Assembly: GCF_011304355.1 (NCBI RefSeq)
Contig: NZ_CP049888.1
Coordinates: 682,001-746,000, forward strand
DNA from: Weissella coleopterorum
GTDB lineage: Bacteria; Bacillota; Bacilli; Lactobacillales; Lactobacillaceae
DNA: 64,000 bases
Direction: 5' to 3'
Shown piece after piece: positions 1-8,776 of the stretch. The notes below the pieces were generated by a model. That model did no database searches. It was not told the DNA's origin and worked only from the letters and a program-made list of their open reading frames with translations. Both the position numbers and the translations under genes were made by a program. Each line of letters starts with the position of its first letter. The stretch's first letter is position 1.

Positions 1-771
1 GCATATATTTTAACGGGAGAACAGATAAAAAATAAATTGGATCAGCATCCTGAAGAATTAGTTAATTATCTACAACATCCAGAACCACAAACGATCTTAA
101 TATTAATGGCACCGTATGATAAATTAGATCGTCGAAAAAAACTCACTAAATTGTTACAAGAACAGAGTGTGCATCTTGCCTTTGGTAATCTAACTGAAAA
201 TGACGTTCGAAAAATAGTTGCGCGTGAATTACAAAGTAAAGACTACACAATATCCCCAAAAGCCTTACAACGTTTATTTCAGATAACCAACATGAAATTA
301 TCTCAAATTATGCAGGAAATACAGAAATTGATGCTATATGCACTACCAGCAAGAGAGATAAGTGAGCAAATGGTGCAGGAAACAGCGATCAAAACATTAA
401 ATGATAGTGTTTTTGATCTGATTGACTTAATTATTAAATTTAATGTTAACCAAGCGGTCCTTCTCTATCATCAACTTATCTTAAATGGGGAAGAGCCATT
501 ACGACTTCAAGGCGCTATGACTACGCATTTTAGGCTACTATTACAAGTTAAGTCAGCAACAACGAGTGAACAAGGAACTGCAAAAGAGTTGGGTGTTCAT
601 CCATATCGAGTTAAGTTGGCACGCCAAACGGTTCGAAACTTTCCGTATCAACAATTGGCTAAAATTTATTTGGAATTAGTTAAAATGGAACAACAATTGA
701 AAACAACGCAACGTGATCCAGAATTATTATTTGAACTGTTTATTTTACAGGTTGGACGGAACGTTAACTAA
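1..771 (+). CDS. holA: DNA polymerase III delta subunit, 5' end missing
   Basis: The frame is open from base 1, so the gene begins to the left of the window; the TTG at 37 is internal. Delta is the clamp-loader subunit that opens the beta sliding clamp during replication. The protein shows the family's AAA-like segment (LMAPYDKLDRRKKLTKLL near the start), the helical middle and a C-terminal collar domain ending in ELFILQVGRNVN. It lies upstream of rpsO, a common core neighbourhood in lactobacilli. The identification rests on overall resemblance; nothing looks damaged. Confidence 0.88.
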   Translation, partial: AYILTGEQIKNKLDQHPEELVNYLQHPEPQTILILMAPYDKLDRRKKLTKLLQEQSVHLAFGNLTENDVRKIVARELQSKDYTISPKALQRLFQITNMKLSQIMQEIQKLMLYALPAREISEQMVQETAIKTLNDSVFDLIDLIIKFNVNQAVLLYHQLILNGEEPLRLQGAMTTHFRLLLQVKSATTSEQGTAKELGVHPYRVKLARQTVRNFPYQQLAKIYLELVKMEQQLKTTQRDPELLFELFILQVGRNVN

Positions 772-789
772 TGAACTTTAGATTAGTGT

Positions 790-818
790 TTGCTATTTAC
801 GATGGGATAGGATACACT
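790..818 (+). promoter_or_regulatory. Promoter of rpsO
   Basis: TTGCTA (790-795) and TACACT (813-818) are separated by 17 bp, a good sigma-A type promoter in the holA-rpsO gap. Transcription would start near 825, leaving a leader of about 100 nt before rpsO. Confidence 0.6.
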
Positions 819-824
819 AATTAA

Positions 825-923
825 GTGCATTTTAGTACACGACCTTATTCTCTGTTTTCCCGGATCACCGTCGGATTACGTAGAATAGGGCGACATTTTA
901 TTTATGAAAGGTGGAAAATTCCA
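825..923 (+). ncRNA. Structured leader of rpsO (candidate S15 autoregulatory leader)
   Basis: The leader contains CCTTATTCT (843-851), which pairs with AGAATAGGG (882-890) through one G-U pair, enclosing a GC-rich loop with CCCGG and CCGTCGG. The ribosome binding site GAAAGGTGG lies just after it. Gram-positive rpsO leaders are known to fold and bind S15 to repress translation; that this one does so is inference from position and pairing. An open frame starting at 825 runs through the leader into rpsO but has no ribosome binding site. Confidence 0.45.
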
Positions 924-1193
924 ATGGCAATTTCTGCAGAAAAAAAGACAGAAATCATGAAGGAGTTCGCACGTCACGAAGGTGATACTGGTTCAGTTGA
1001 AGTACAAGTTGCAGTTTTAACTGCTGACATCAACTCATTGAACGAGCATATGTCTGAACACAAGCATGATTTCCATTCACAACGTGGATTGATGAAGAAG
1101 ATCGGTCGTCGTCGTAATTTGTTACGTTACTTACGTAATAATGATGTGGCTCGTTACCGTGAGTTAATCGCTAAGCTTGGTTTGCGTCGTTAA
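924..1193 (+). CDS. rpsO: 30S ribosomal protein S15
   Basis: This 89-residue protein binds 16S rRNA early in assembly of the 30S platform. It has the usual length and the conserved segments [14 protein letters not shown] and [10 protein letters not shown]. The start ATG at 924 is set by GAAAGGTGG ten bases upstream and by the family length; the 33 residues that the longer open frame would add (825-923) belong to the leader. It is transcribed from its own promoter and followed by rpsT after a 51-bp gap. Confidence 0.97.
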   Translation: MAISAEKKTEIMKEFARHEGDTGSVEVQVAVLTADINSLNEHMSEHKHDFHSQRGLMKKIGRRRNLLRYLRNNDVARYRELIAKLGLRR

Positions 1194-1244
1194 TCTTTTA
1201 ACCCGTAGACACTGTAAGACATAAATCATCAAAGGAGAATTGAC

Positions 1245-1496
1245 ATGCCAATTATTGAAGGTTCAATTAAGCGTGCTCGTTTGAACAAAGTACAACGCGA
1301 GCGTAATATTGCCCAAAGTTCAGCATATCGTACCGAAGTGAAGAAGTTCCGTAAAGCTGTTGAAGCTGGAGCGGATAATTTACAAGAATTATATGTAAAT
1401 GCTTCTTCAGCACTTGATCGTGCTGCTGTTAAGGGTTTGATTGCAAAGAATAAAGCTGCTCGTGATAAGTCACGTTTGGCTTCTTTGCTTAAGTAA
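1245..1496 (+). CDS. rpsT: 30S ribosomal protein S20
   Basis: This 83-residue, very basic helical protein binds the 16S rRNA 5' domain. The pattern of Lys and Arg throughout, the [25 protein letters not shown] segment (read in two parts) and the length are typical. AAGGAG (1232-1237) sits eight bases before the ATG. There is no terminator between rpsO and rpsT, so they are probably co-transcribed, which differs from the separate units seen in many bacteria. Two terminators follow. Confidence 0.97.
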   Translation: MPIIEGSIKRARLNKVQRERNIAQSSAYRTEVKKFRKAVEAGADNLQELYVNASSALDRAAVKGLIAKNKAARDKSRLASLLK

Positions 1497-1508
1497 TAAA
1501 AATTATAT

Positions 1509-1572
1509 CAACTAGTCTTGGCTAGTTGATTTTTTAAAAAGGTTATTGGAATTTTTCCAATAACCTTTTTTT
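1509..1572 (+). terminator. Tandem Rho-independent terminators after rpsT
   Basis: The first hairpin pairs CAACTAG (1509-1515) with CTAGTTG (1522-1528), followed by ATTTTTT. The second pairs AAAGGTTATTGGAA with TTCCAATAACCTTT (about 1538-1567) and runs into a T tract; its A-rich left side would also let it work on the opposite strand. Confidence 0.85.
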
Positions 1573-1636
1573 ATTGGTGTGCGGTATATTTTGGTAAAAA
1601 CAGCTATCTTTTTTAAATAAAATATCATGATATAGG

Positions 1637-1665
1637 TTGACATAATATAATACGTCATATAATAT
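1637..1665 (+). promoter_or_regulatory. Promoter of the BceAB-like operon
   Basis: TTGACA (1637-1642) is a perfect -35. TATAAT (1658-1663, 15 bp) or TAATAT (1660-1665, 17 bp) can serve as -10. The following 65 bp are AT-rich and contain ATATTATACG. I cannot define an operator. Confidence 0.6.
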
Positions 1666-1730
1666 AAGAGAGTAATATATTATACGAAGTATAGCGTTAT
1701 TTTGAAAACAATATTAATAGGAGTACAATA

Positions 1731-2480
1731 ATGAATATTTTAGATGTCAAAAATGTGTCAAAGATTTACGGAAAAAAAGGTGAAAAACAGCATGAAGCTC
1801 TAAAAAATCTGAGCTTTTCGATGGAAAAGGGTGAATTTATTGCCATCATGGGTGCTTCTGGCTCTGGAAAATCAACCTTATTGAATTCCATTTCTACACT
1901 TGATACACCAACTACGGGTGAAATTATGATTGATGGTGAATCAACCAGCAATCTAACGGGGCGTAAATTGGCTCAATTCCGTTCGCAAAAAATTGGATTT
2001 ATTTTTCAAGAGTTTAATCTATTAGAAAATTTGACGGTGTTTGAAAATATTGGATTACCACTTTCGCTACAGGGTGTCTCGGCGGGGAAAATTAAGGCTG
2101 CAGTTCAAAAAGTAGCTAAATTGTTAGGAATTGAAAACCTGTTATCAAGTTATCCAGAACAAATTTCAGGTGGTCAAAAACAACGAACTGCAGCGGCGCG
2201 GGCATTGGTCCACAATCCGGCTATTATTTTGGGGGATGAGCCAACTGGTGCGCTTGATTCTAAAAATGCCAAAAGTTTGTTGGATACCATGCAAGAAATG
2301 AATCAACAGCAGGCGGTTTCAATTCTTATGGTAACTCACGATGCAATGAGTGCTAGTTATGCTAACCGTGTGTTATTCATTCAGGATGGTCAAGTCTACC
2401 AAGAACTCATTAAGGCGCAGGGTGAAACGAATGAATCATTTTATCAAGATGTCTTAAGTGTTGTGGCACAATTGAAATAA
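1731..2480 (+). CDS. ABC transporter ATP-binding protein, BceA/peptide-resistance type
   Basis: This 249-residue ATPase has Walker A GASGSGKST (about residues 40-48), the Q-loop in IGFIFQEFNLL, the signature SGGQKQRTA and Walker B AIILGDEPTGALDS, followed by the switch histidine in VTHD. It drives the FtsX-type permease encoded 23 bp downstream. Such pairs expel or sense antimicrobial peptides such as bacitracin, or act like FtsEX/MacB mechanotransmitters. No two-component system sits beside it, so the substrate is open. The start follows ATAGGAG (1717-1723). Confidence 0.9.
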   Translation: MNILDVKNVSKIYGKKGEKQHEALKNLSFSMEKGEFIAIMGASGSGKSTLLNSISTLDTPTTGEIMIDGESTSNLTGRKLAQFRSQKIGFIFQEFNLLENLTVFENIGLPLSLQGVSAGKIKAAVQKVAKLLGIENLLSSYPEQISGGQKQRTAAARALVHNPAIILGDEPTGALDSKNAKSLLDTMQEMNQQQAVSILMVTHDAMSASYANRVLFIQDGQVYQELIKAQGETNESFYQDVLSVVAQLK

Positions 2481-2503
2481 ACCAGTTAGGAGTTGGTATA
2501 CAA

Positions 2504-4321
2504 ATGTTATTAAAATTATCATTATCAGGAATAAAAAAGCGGGCGCACGACTACGTTGTCTTATTTTCCGGGCTGGTCCTAACAGTTGCTATTTTTTACA
2601 TGTTTGAAGCTGTAGCTACTAATAAAGCTTTTATTAATTCAAGTTCATCTATCAGCGTTTTGCCCATCATCTTTCAATTAGGCTCAATTTTATTGGGAAT
2701 GATTACGGTCTTCTATCTCATGTACGCAAATTCATTTTTACTTACGATGCGACAACGTGAGTTTGGAATGTATATCATGTTAGGAGCGAAGAAAAGTAAG
2801 GTAACCCAAATTATGTTTGGTGAGACCATTTCGGTTGGGTTGGTTGCATTGGCTAGTGGAATTGGAATTGGAATTGGGTTGACCGGAATAGTTAGTTATT
2901 TGTTAATGCAAATGCTTAATTTTAAGGCAAATAATTTTCAAGTATGGAGCAGTCAAGCGTTTGTTTTCACCATATTATTCTTTGTTATTTTATTTGTCTT
3001 CGGAGCAATTTTTAATGGTTTAGTTTTAGGAAAAACGAAGTTAATTGATCTATTAAAAGGAGAGAAGCGAGTTAAACGGATTAAAATTAAAAATAGCCAG
3101 CGTTGGACGCTGTTTATTTTGGCCATTGGCTTGCTGGCCATTGGATATTATGCGTTGTATCAAGTGGGGGCCGGCAAGATGCAACTTAACGGGATTGTAA
3201 CTGGTTTACTTACAATTCCAGCAGGTACTTATTTGTTTTTTGTGGCAGTTGTTCCACAAATTATTAATTGGTTAAAGGCACGGCCACAGACCATATCAAA
3301 ACAGTTAAAAACATTTACACTCGGTCAAATTAATTTCCGAATGGGACAATATGCCCGCATGTTAGCGGTAGTGACGATGCTACTAGCAATGGCTTTGGGA
3401 AGTTTAACGGTGGGATTGGGCTTTAAAAGCAATGTTTCCATTGTGAACGATCGGAATTATTATTACGATGCAATTCTACATAATCCGACAGATCAAGAAC
3501 GAAATTTGATTAAAAGTAATGATGCCCAAGCTCAAATGATTAATTACCAATATAAAGTGATGGATGAAAAGGTATACTACTTAGATGATGATTTGGCTCT
3601 ACATATGCCCAAAATGCGGATAAACGGGAAAGTTTTAGTGCCCAAGCAGTCAGACTTGAAAGCCGAAAAATTATCAACAAATTGGCAGATGGTGTCCAAC
3701 GACTTATATCCATACTTCATGAATGATAATATTAATATGCCTAAGACAATTGAAGTGATTGATCAGAATGACTTTGCGCTTATTAATCAACCCGTGCAAA
3801 TTACAACAACAGTTAAAACTAATAATTTTCATCAATATTCACAATTATGGAATAAATTGGATCAGATGGAGATAAAGAATAATGATTTAAACGGCAAAAA
3901 TTATTTGAGCCGGTATCGTGGAGAACATGAAATTGGTGAAATGGCTAAAGGATTAGAATTTATGGGCTTCTTCTTGGGAAGTGCATTCTTGGCGATGATG
4001 GCTAGTACCTTAATGTTTAAGATCTTGTCAGGAGCGAAAGATGATCGGCGTCGTTATCAAATGCTGACTAAAATTGGTGCGCAAAAACCCGTTATGAAAA
4101 AAGCAATTGCACAGGAATTAGGTTGGCTTTTTGCTATTCCAGCTGGAGTCGGGCTGATTCACGTTCTATTTGGATTACAGATGTTTAAAATGATGATGGA
4201 CCAACCATATCACCAAATTTGGATTCCAATAATGATTATGGGAATTTTATACTTTATTTATTATTTGATTACAGTCATAATGTATCAAAAATTAGTATTA
4301 AACAATGATTTAAAACAGTAA
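2504..4321 (+). CDS. ABC transporter permease, FtsX-domain, BceB-like
   Basis: This 605-residue membrane protein has N-terminal transmembrane helices (first near residues 17-37), an FtsX domain with the sequence MRQREFGMYIMLGAKKSK, a middle helix block, an extracytoplasmic region at about residues 310-475 and FtsX helices again at the C-terminus. The layout matches BceB/VraE-type permeases of about 600-650 residues, though the extracellular domain looks shorter than in BceB. It works with the ATPase upstream; the substrate cannot be read from the sequence. Confidence 0.85.
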   Translation: MLLKLSLSGIKKRAHDYVVLFSGLVLTVAIFYMFEAVATNKAFINSSSSISVLPIIFQLGSILLGMITVFYLMYANSFLLTMRQREFGMYIMLGAKKSKVTQIMFGETISVGLVALASGIGIGIGLTGIVSYLLMQMLNFKANNFQVWSSQAFVFTILFFVILFVFGAIFNGLVLGKTKLIDLLKGEKRVKRIKIKNSQRWTLFILAIGLLAIGYYALYQVGAGKMQLNGIVTGLLTIPAGTYLFFVAVVPQIINWLKARPQTISKQLKTFTLGQINFRMGQYARMLAVVTMLLAMALGSLTVGLGFKSNVSIVNDRNYYYDAILHNPTDQERNLIKSNDAQAQMINYQYKVMDEKVYYLDDDLALHMPKMRINGKVLVPKQSDLKAEKLSTNWQMVSNDLYPYFMNDNINMPKTIEVIDQNDFALINQPVQITTTVKTNNFHQYSQLWNKLDQMEIKNNDLNGKNYLSRYRGEHEIGEMAKGLEFMGFFLGSAFLAMMASTLMFKILSGAKDDRRRYQMLTKIGAQKPVMKKAIAQELGWLFAIPAGVGLIHVLFGLQMFKMMMDQPYHQIWIPIMIMGILYFIYYLITVIMYQKLVLNNDLKQ

Positions 4322-4531
4322 TATAATTGGTATGAAAGTTGCTGAAATGGTTAATTTCCGTTTTGTGTGATTTTTCATGCCATTTTTAATATCAAAGACT
4401 TTAAGCTTAATTACAGGAATGATATGATAAATTAGATAATAAGAAGAAATAAATTTTAATAGTTCGTTTTAAATATGATAAAGAGATATAATGTTAAACA
4501 TAGCTTCATATAAACGTAAAGGGGAAGTCTC

Positions 4532-4990
4532 ATGGCCTTAAAAAAGAAAGCCCGGCAAACATTGATCTTAGAAATTTTAGCTCAACAGGTGATTGATTCA
4601 CAAGAAGAATTGATGCAAGCTTTACAACAAATGGGATATGAGGTGACGCAGGCTACAATTTCACGCGATATTAAAGAGTTACGAGTGGTCCGGCGTGCGG
4701 ATCAACATGGGCAAAACCGTTATCAAGTCTTGCCTGATAATGTCGAGACAACCCCTAGTTTGGTAATTGAAGGGGTGCAGGCGATGGCTACTGCAGCTAC
4801 GCAGGTTGAATTTATGATCTCAATTAAGACTACTCCTGGAAGTGGAAATCGCTTAGCAGCGTTAATGGATGCAAATCAAATTGATGAAGTTGTTTCAACG
4901 ATTGCGGGACATGACACGATTCATGTTTTATGCAAATCAAGGACAGCAGCTGATCAATTGATTAATAAATTAATAACATGGATTGAATAA
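4532..4990 (+). CDS. argR: Arginine repressor, ArgR/AhrC family
   Basis: This 152-residue regulator controls arginine biosynthesis and catabolism genes as a hexamer. Residues 1-70 form the winged helix with the recognition segment ATISRDIKELRVV; the C-terminal half is the arginine-binding oligomerisation domain. The usual binding signature GTIAGDDT reads STIAGHDT here, so one of the two conserved aspartates is histidine. The start follows AAAGGGGAAG. The stop codon at 4988-4990 directly abuts the ATG of the penicillin-binding protein, so the two are probably co-transcribed. Confidence 0.92.
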   Translation: MALKKKARQTLILEILAQQVIDSQEELMQALQQMGYEVTQATISRDIKELRVVRRADQHGQNRYQVLPDNVETTPSLVIEGVQAMATAATQVEFMISIKTTPGSGNRLAALMDANQIDEVVSTIAGHDTIHVLCKSRTAADQLINKLITWIE

Positions 4991-7135
4991 ATGAATAATT
5001 TTTTAAAATGGATTAAGAAAATACATATTTGGTTTCAGGAACGACGTAGGCACCTCAAGCAGAGTTGGAATAGGACGCTAGGTCCAATCTGGCATCGATT
5101 CCAGATTACTCGGTGGATTATCGTAGTCTTATTAGGTTTGTTTTTTGTTATTAGTGTGACCGGAACTTTTGAAGCGAAAACAACGGATGTTTCCAATTTG
5201 AAAACAAGGTTAAAAAGTACAACAGAAATATATGATGCAAGTGGTAATAAGGCCGGTTCATTGGCTGGTGGAAAAGGGACCTACGTATCTTATAAAAATA
5301 TTTCACCTAATATTACGACGGCCGTTTTATCAACTGAAGATCGTAATTTTTACCATGAATATGGATTTTCGATTGTTGGTCTAACTCGGGCGGCGTTGAA
5401 AATAATTTGGCATAAAATAACATTTACTAGTACAGGGGCATTATCGGGTGGTTCAACGATTACACAACAATTGGTTAAGAATGCATTTTTAACTCAAAAT
5501 CAAAATTTAACGCGAAAAATTCGTGAACTTTTCTTGTCTGTTCAAGTTGAAAATGTTTATTCTAAAAATGATATTTTGACGATGTATTTAAATAATGCTT
5601 ATTTTGGTGAAGGTGTTTGGGGGGTGCAAGACGCTTCTCAAAAATATTTCGGAATTAATGCAAGTCAATTAAATGCACAACAAGGGGCGATGTTAGCCGG
5701 AATGTTACAATCACCAAATGGTTATGATCCCCTCGAGCATCCTGATGCGGCGAAAAATCGACGAGACCAAGTTTTGCAAAACATGGTTAATAATAAAAAA
5801 ATGGAACAAACATTAGCTAGTAATTTAATGCAAACTGCCATTGGTGCTGATGACTATCAAGTAACCAGCACCAATTATGAGTATCCGTATTATTTTGACT
5901 CGGTTATTGACGAAGCTATTAATAAGTATCATCTTAAAGAACAAGATATTATGCAAAATGGTTATAAGATTTACACAAATATGAATCAAGATGATCAAAC
6001 AAACTTACAAAATGATTATTTGAATTCATACCTGAATCCGATTGGTGAGGGATCGCAAGCAGCTACGGTGATTTTAAATGCTCAAAATGGCGGTGTTCGA
6101 GCTGTGATTGGTGGGCGCGGAGAGCACCAATTCCGTGGGTTTAACCGTGCTACGCAGATGAAACGTCAGCCGGGTTCAACAATCAAGCCGATTGTTGATT
6201 ATGCTCCAGCATTGAGCAGGGGATATTCTTATGATTCGATGTTGCCTAATCGAGAAATGACATTTGGTACTAATAAGTATGCACCACATAACGCGTCAGA
6301 TATTACAACGGAAGACGTTCCAATGTATCAAGCTTTGGAGAAGTCATATAATATTCCGGCTGTTTGGTTGAGTGAAAAAATTGGCATTGATGCATCGTAT
6401 AATGCAGGAATCAAAGCTGGTCTGCCATTGACAAAGAGCGATAAAAATTATGCGATGACAATTGGTGGGCTAAGTAAGGGAGTATCGCCATTACAACTGG
6501 CTCAGGCATATACAAGTTTTGCTAATGGTGGAAACATGTCAGATGCCCATTTTATTACTAAAATTGAGGATGCCAGTGGACGTGTATTAGTAGATACCGT
6601 CAAACCTAAGCAGACTCGTTTGTGGTCATCTAAGGTGACTAATGAAATGACTAGTATGTTAATGGGAGTTTATACGAACGGGACAGGGGCATCTGCGGAT
6701 CCAAGTGGCTATCAAGTTGCAGGTAAGACGGGAACAACCGAATTTAGTAGTAAAACCGATAGCGGGAATACTACGAACGAAGCGACGGATTCTTGGGCGG
6801 TTGCCTATACGCCGGACATTGTCAACGTGACTTGGACTGGAAATGATGATGGATCAGTCATCCCTTCAAGCCTTTCACAGACAACGGGACCATTAATGAA
6901 ACGTTCCTTGGAACAGGTGATTCCAAATACTGCACAAACTGCTTTTAAAGTTAAAAGTATCCGAACGCAAATTGCCAACAATAGTTTGAATTTTGATGAT
7001 ACAAATAGTCAAATTTCTGATAATATTAATGGTATTACCGATAACATTGCATCGGGGTTGAAAGACACTGGAGAGACAATCAAAAAAGGTGCTGAAACGG
7101 TTTGGAACGGATTAAGAAATAATTTGGGATTTTAG
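4991..7135 (+). CDS. Class A penicillin-binding protein (transglycosylase/transpeptidase)
   Basis: This 714-residue bifunctional enzyme polymerises and cross-links peptidoglycan at the outer face of the membrane. A basic cytoplasmic tail is followed by one transmembrane helix (about residues 40-58). The GT51 domain shows the catalytic STEDRNFYHEYG (about 113-124) and GGSTITQQLVKN. The transpeptidase domain has the active-site STIK (about 396), SYN (about 451) and KTGT (about 579). The C-terminal 70 residues are an Asn/Asp-rich tail. It starts on the base after the argR stop. Confidence 0.92.
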   Translation: MNNFLKWIKKIHIWFQERRRHLKQSWNRTLGPIWHRFQITRWIIVVLLGLFFVISVTGTFEAKTTDVSNLKTRLKSTTEIYDASGNKAGSLAGGKGTYVSYKNISPNITTAVLSTEDRNFYHEYGFSIVGLTRAALKIIWHKITFTSTGALSGGSTITQQLVKNAFLTQNQNLTRKIRELFLSVQVENVYSKNDILTMYLNNAYFGEGVWGVQDASQKYFGINASQLNAQQGAMLAGMLQSPNGYDPLEHPDAAKNRRDQVLQNMVNNKKMEQTLASNLMQTAIGADDYQVTSTNYEYPYYFDSVIDEAINKYHLKEQDIMQNGYKIYTNMNQDDQTNLQNDYLNSYLNPIGEGSQAATVILNAQNGGVRAVIGGRGEHQFRGFNRATQMKRQPGSTIKPIVDYAPALSRGYSYDSMLPNREMTFGTNKYAPHNASDITTEDVPMYQALEKSYNIPAVWLSEKIGIDASYNAGIKAGLPLTKSDKNYAMTIGGLSKGVSPLQLAQAYTSFANGGNMSDAHFITKIEDASGRVLVDTVKPKQTRLWSSKVTNEMTSMLMGVYTNGTGASADPSGYQVAGKTGTTEFSSKTDSGNTTNEATDSWAVAYTPDIVNVTWTGNDDGSVIPSSLSQTTGPLMKRSLEQVIPNTAQTAFKVKSIRTQIANNSLNFDDTNSQISDNINGITDNIASGLKDTGETIKKGAETVWNGLRNNLGF

Positions 7136-7147
7136 AGGAGATTAATA

Positions 7148-7486
7148 ATGATTAATATTTATGATAATATCAATGCAGTTGCCGGTGATTTGGTCAAGAC
7201 CGAACAATATACAGCACTAGAGACGGCATTAAAAGAAATGCACGCAGATGCAGAAGCAGAAGCTATTTTTAAGCGTTTCCAAGCAGAACAACAAACAATG
7301 CAAGCTGCCATTCAAGGTGGAGCAGAGCCGAGTGAAGAACAAATTAAAAACTGGCAGGCAGTAGCTGCTGATATGGATAAGTCTGAAATTCTTAAAAAAT
7401 TAATGGCTGCTGAAGGGGCAATGAACACCTTGCTTCAAGAAGTTAACGAAATTGTTACTAAGCCAATTGCAGAGTTATACAAGTAA
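7148..7486 (+). CDS. YlbF/YmcA family protein (YheA-like)
   Basis: This 112-residue, largely helical protein belongs to the YlbF/YmcA/YheA family. Family members YlbF and YmcA of Bacillus act as helper subunits for RNase Y and phosphorelay factors, but the YheA branch is uncharacterised. The 12-bp gap to the PBP gene and the AGAGGAG ribosome binding site suggest co-transcription. The order PBP, YheA-like, yhaO, yhaN, yhaM is a recurrent lactobacillar arrangement. The function here is not visible. Confidence 0.8.
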   Translation: MINIYDNINAVAGDLVKTEQYTALETALKEMHADAEAEAIFKRFQAEQQTMQAAIQGGAEPSEEQIKNWQAVAADMDKSEILKKLMAAEGAMNTLLQEVNEIVTKPIAELYK

Positions 7487-7499
7487 ATCATATAATTTG

Positions 7500-7533
7500 A
7501 AGGGGGGAGGTTGTGATAACAGTCCCCCTTTTT
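7500..7533 (+). terminator. Rho-independent terminator after the argR-PBP-YheA unit
   Basis: AAGGGGG pairs with CCCCCTT (7524-7530) around a loop containing TTGTGATAAC, followed by TTTTTATT. It separates this unit from yhaO. Confidence 0.7.
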
Positions 7534-7564
7534 ATTAGCAAAAATCGTTTAGGAAGTAGGAATT

Positions 7565-8776
7565 ATGCTGAAATTTATTCATGCTGGGGATGCTCATTTA
7601 GGGAATGCATTCGTCGGATTGCGTGACGTCCCTGATTGGTTAATTGAAAAGTTACAAAAAGCGACATTAGAGGCCTTTAAAGAATTGATTGAAACGGCTT
7701 TAAATGAAGATGTTGATATCGTATTATTACCAGGTGATGTTTATAATACAAATGAATTAAATCCACGCATTCAATTATTTTTAATGGAGCAGTTGGAAAG
7801 ATTAAAGCAAAATAATATTCCAGTTATTTTAAGTTATGGAAATCATGATTTTATGAGCTCAGTGGAGCAGCTGCCAGTATTTCCTAAAAATGTTCATGTA
7901 TTTGGACCAAATGTTGAAACATTCTATCTGGTAACCGACCATGGTGACAAGGTCGCAGTATCAGGATTTAGTTACCCAACAAGACATATTACAGAAAACA
8001 GGGTAAAAGAATTTCCATCTAAGCAGGTCGATGAGACCTATCATATTGGAATGTATCATGGTGCTTTGGGCGCTGCTGGAGTTGGTGATTATGCTCCATT
8101 TAATTTAAATGATATGAATGCAAAACGTTATCAATATTGGGCGTTAGGACATATTCATGTTCGTCAGATATTGCAAGAACAACCATTTATTGGCTACTCA
8201 GGAAGTTTGCAGGGCCTAAATCACAAAGAAGTGGGGCCAAAAGGTTTTTATTTAGTCCAAAGTGATGAAAATCAACAATTAGTTCCAACCTTTCGAGCAA
8301 GTGCACCACTCGTATGGAAAACTGAAATTCTAACTTTTCAACATGATGAAGAAGTAAAAATTCAAGATTTAATTGAACGGGTTAAACATATTAATAGTGC
8401 GGATGAAGAAACCTTTTTATTAATTCAATTAAAAATTGAGACGGCGGATCGCCAACAGATGCAGATTTTAAATTCAGAAGCATTTTATCAGCAGTTGAAA
8501 AATCAAATCCAGCCGGATGATCAAATTTTTATTTATCGAATTGATGCACAGATGCAAGTCTTAGAGACCGTGGTGCCAGAATTACCCATCCAACCCAATG
8601 AGAAGCTTCTAGATCAGTTAGTAACATTGGATAATTTGAATGAATTAGGACTAAATTTAGTCGATAATTCGACTATCTTCGAAATGCTAACTAGTTCCGA
8701 TAATTTGGCTGAATTAAAACAACAAATTCAAGTGGAACTAAAAAATATTCAAGGAGGGGCTAAAAATGTGGATTAA
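7565..8776 (+). CDS. yhaO: DNA repair exonuclease, SbcD/Mre11 family (YhaO-like)
   Basis: This 403-residue metallophosphoesterase pairs with the YhaN ATPase, as SbcD pairs with SbcC. The metal-binding motifs are in order: HAGDAHLG (residues 6-13), PGDVYN, SYGNHD, MYHG and ALGHIHVR. The C-terminal cap is poorly conserved. The start follows GGAAGTAGGAA. Its end overlaps yhaN by 11 bp, indicating translational coupling. The identity rests on motifs and gene order. Confidence 0.87.
   Translation: MLKFIHAGDAHLGNAFVGLRDVPDWLIEKLQKATLEAFKELIETALNEDVDIVLLPGDVYNTNELNPRIQLFLMEQLERLKQNNIPVILSYGNHDFMSSVEQLPVFPKNVHVFGPNVETFYLVTDHGDKVAVSGFSYPTRHITENRVKEFPSKQVDETYHIGMYHGALGAAGVGDYAPFNLNDMNAKRYQYWALGHIHVRQILQEQPFIGYSGSLQGLNHKEVGPKGFYLVQSDENQQLVPTFRASAPLVWKTEILTFQHDEEVKIQDLIERVKHINSADEETFLLIQLKIETADRQQMQILNSEAFYQQLKNQIQPDDQIFIYRIDAQMQVLETVVPELPIQPNEKLLDQLVTLDNLNELGLNLVDNSTIFEMLTSSDNLAELKQQIQVELKNIQGGAKNVD

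Noticed and set aside
825..923. A longer S15 reading frame starting at 825
   Set aside because: It would add 33 residues not found in S15, with no ribosome binding site; the ATG at 924 has one and gives the normal 89 residues.
1766..1951. Minus-strand open frames inside core genes (such as 1766-1951, 2953-3141, 9836-10078, 14074-14292, 51858-52166)
   Set aside because: They are antisense shadows of clear genes without ribosome binding sites or recognisable products.
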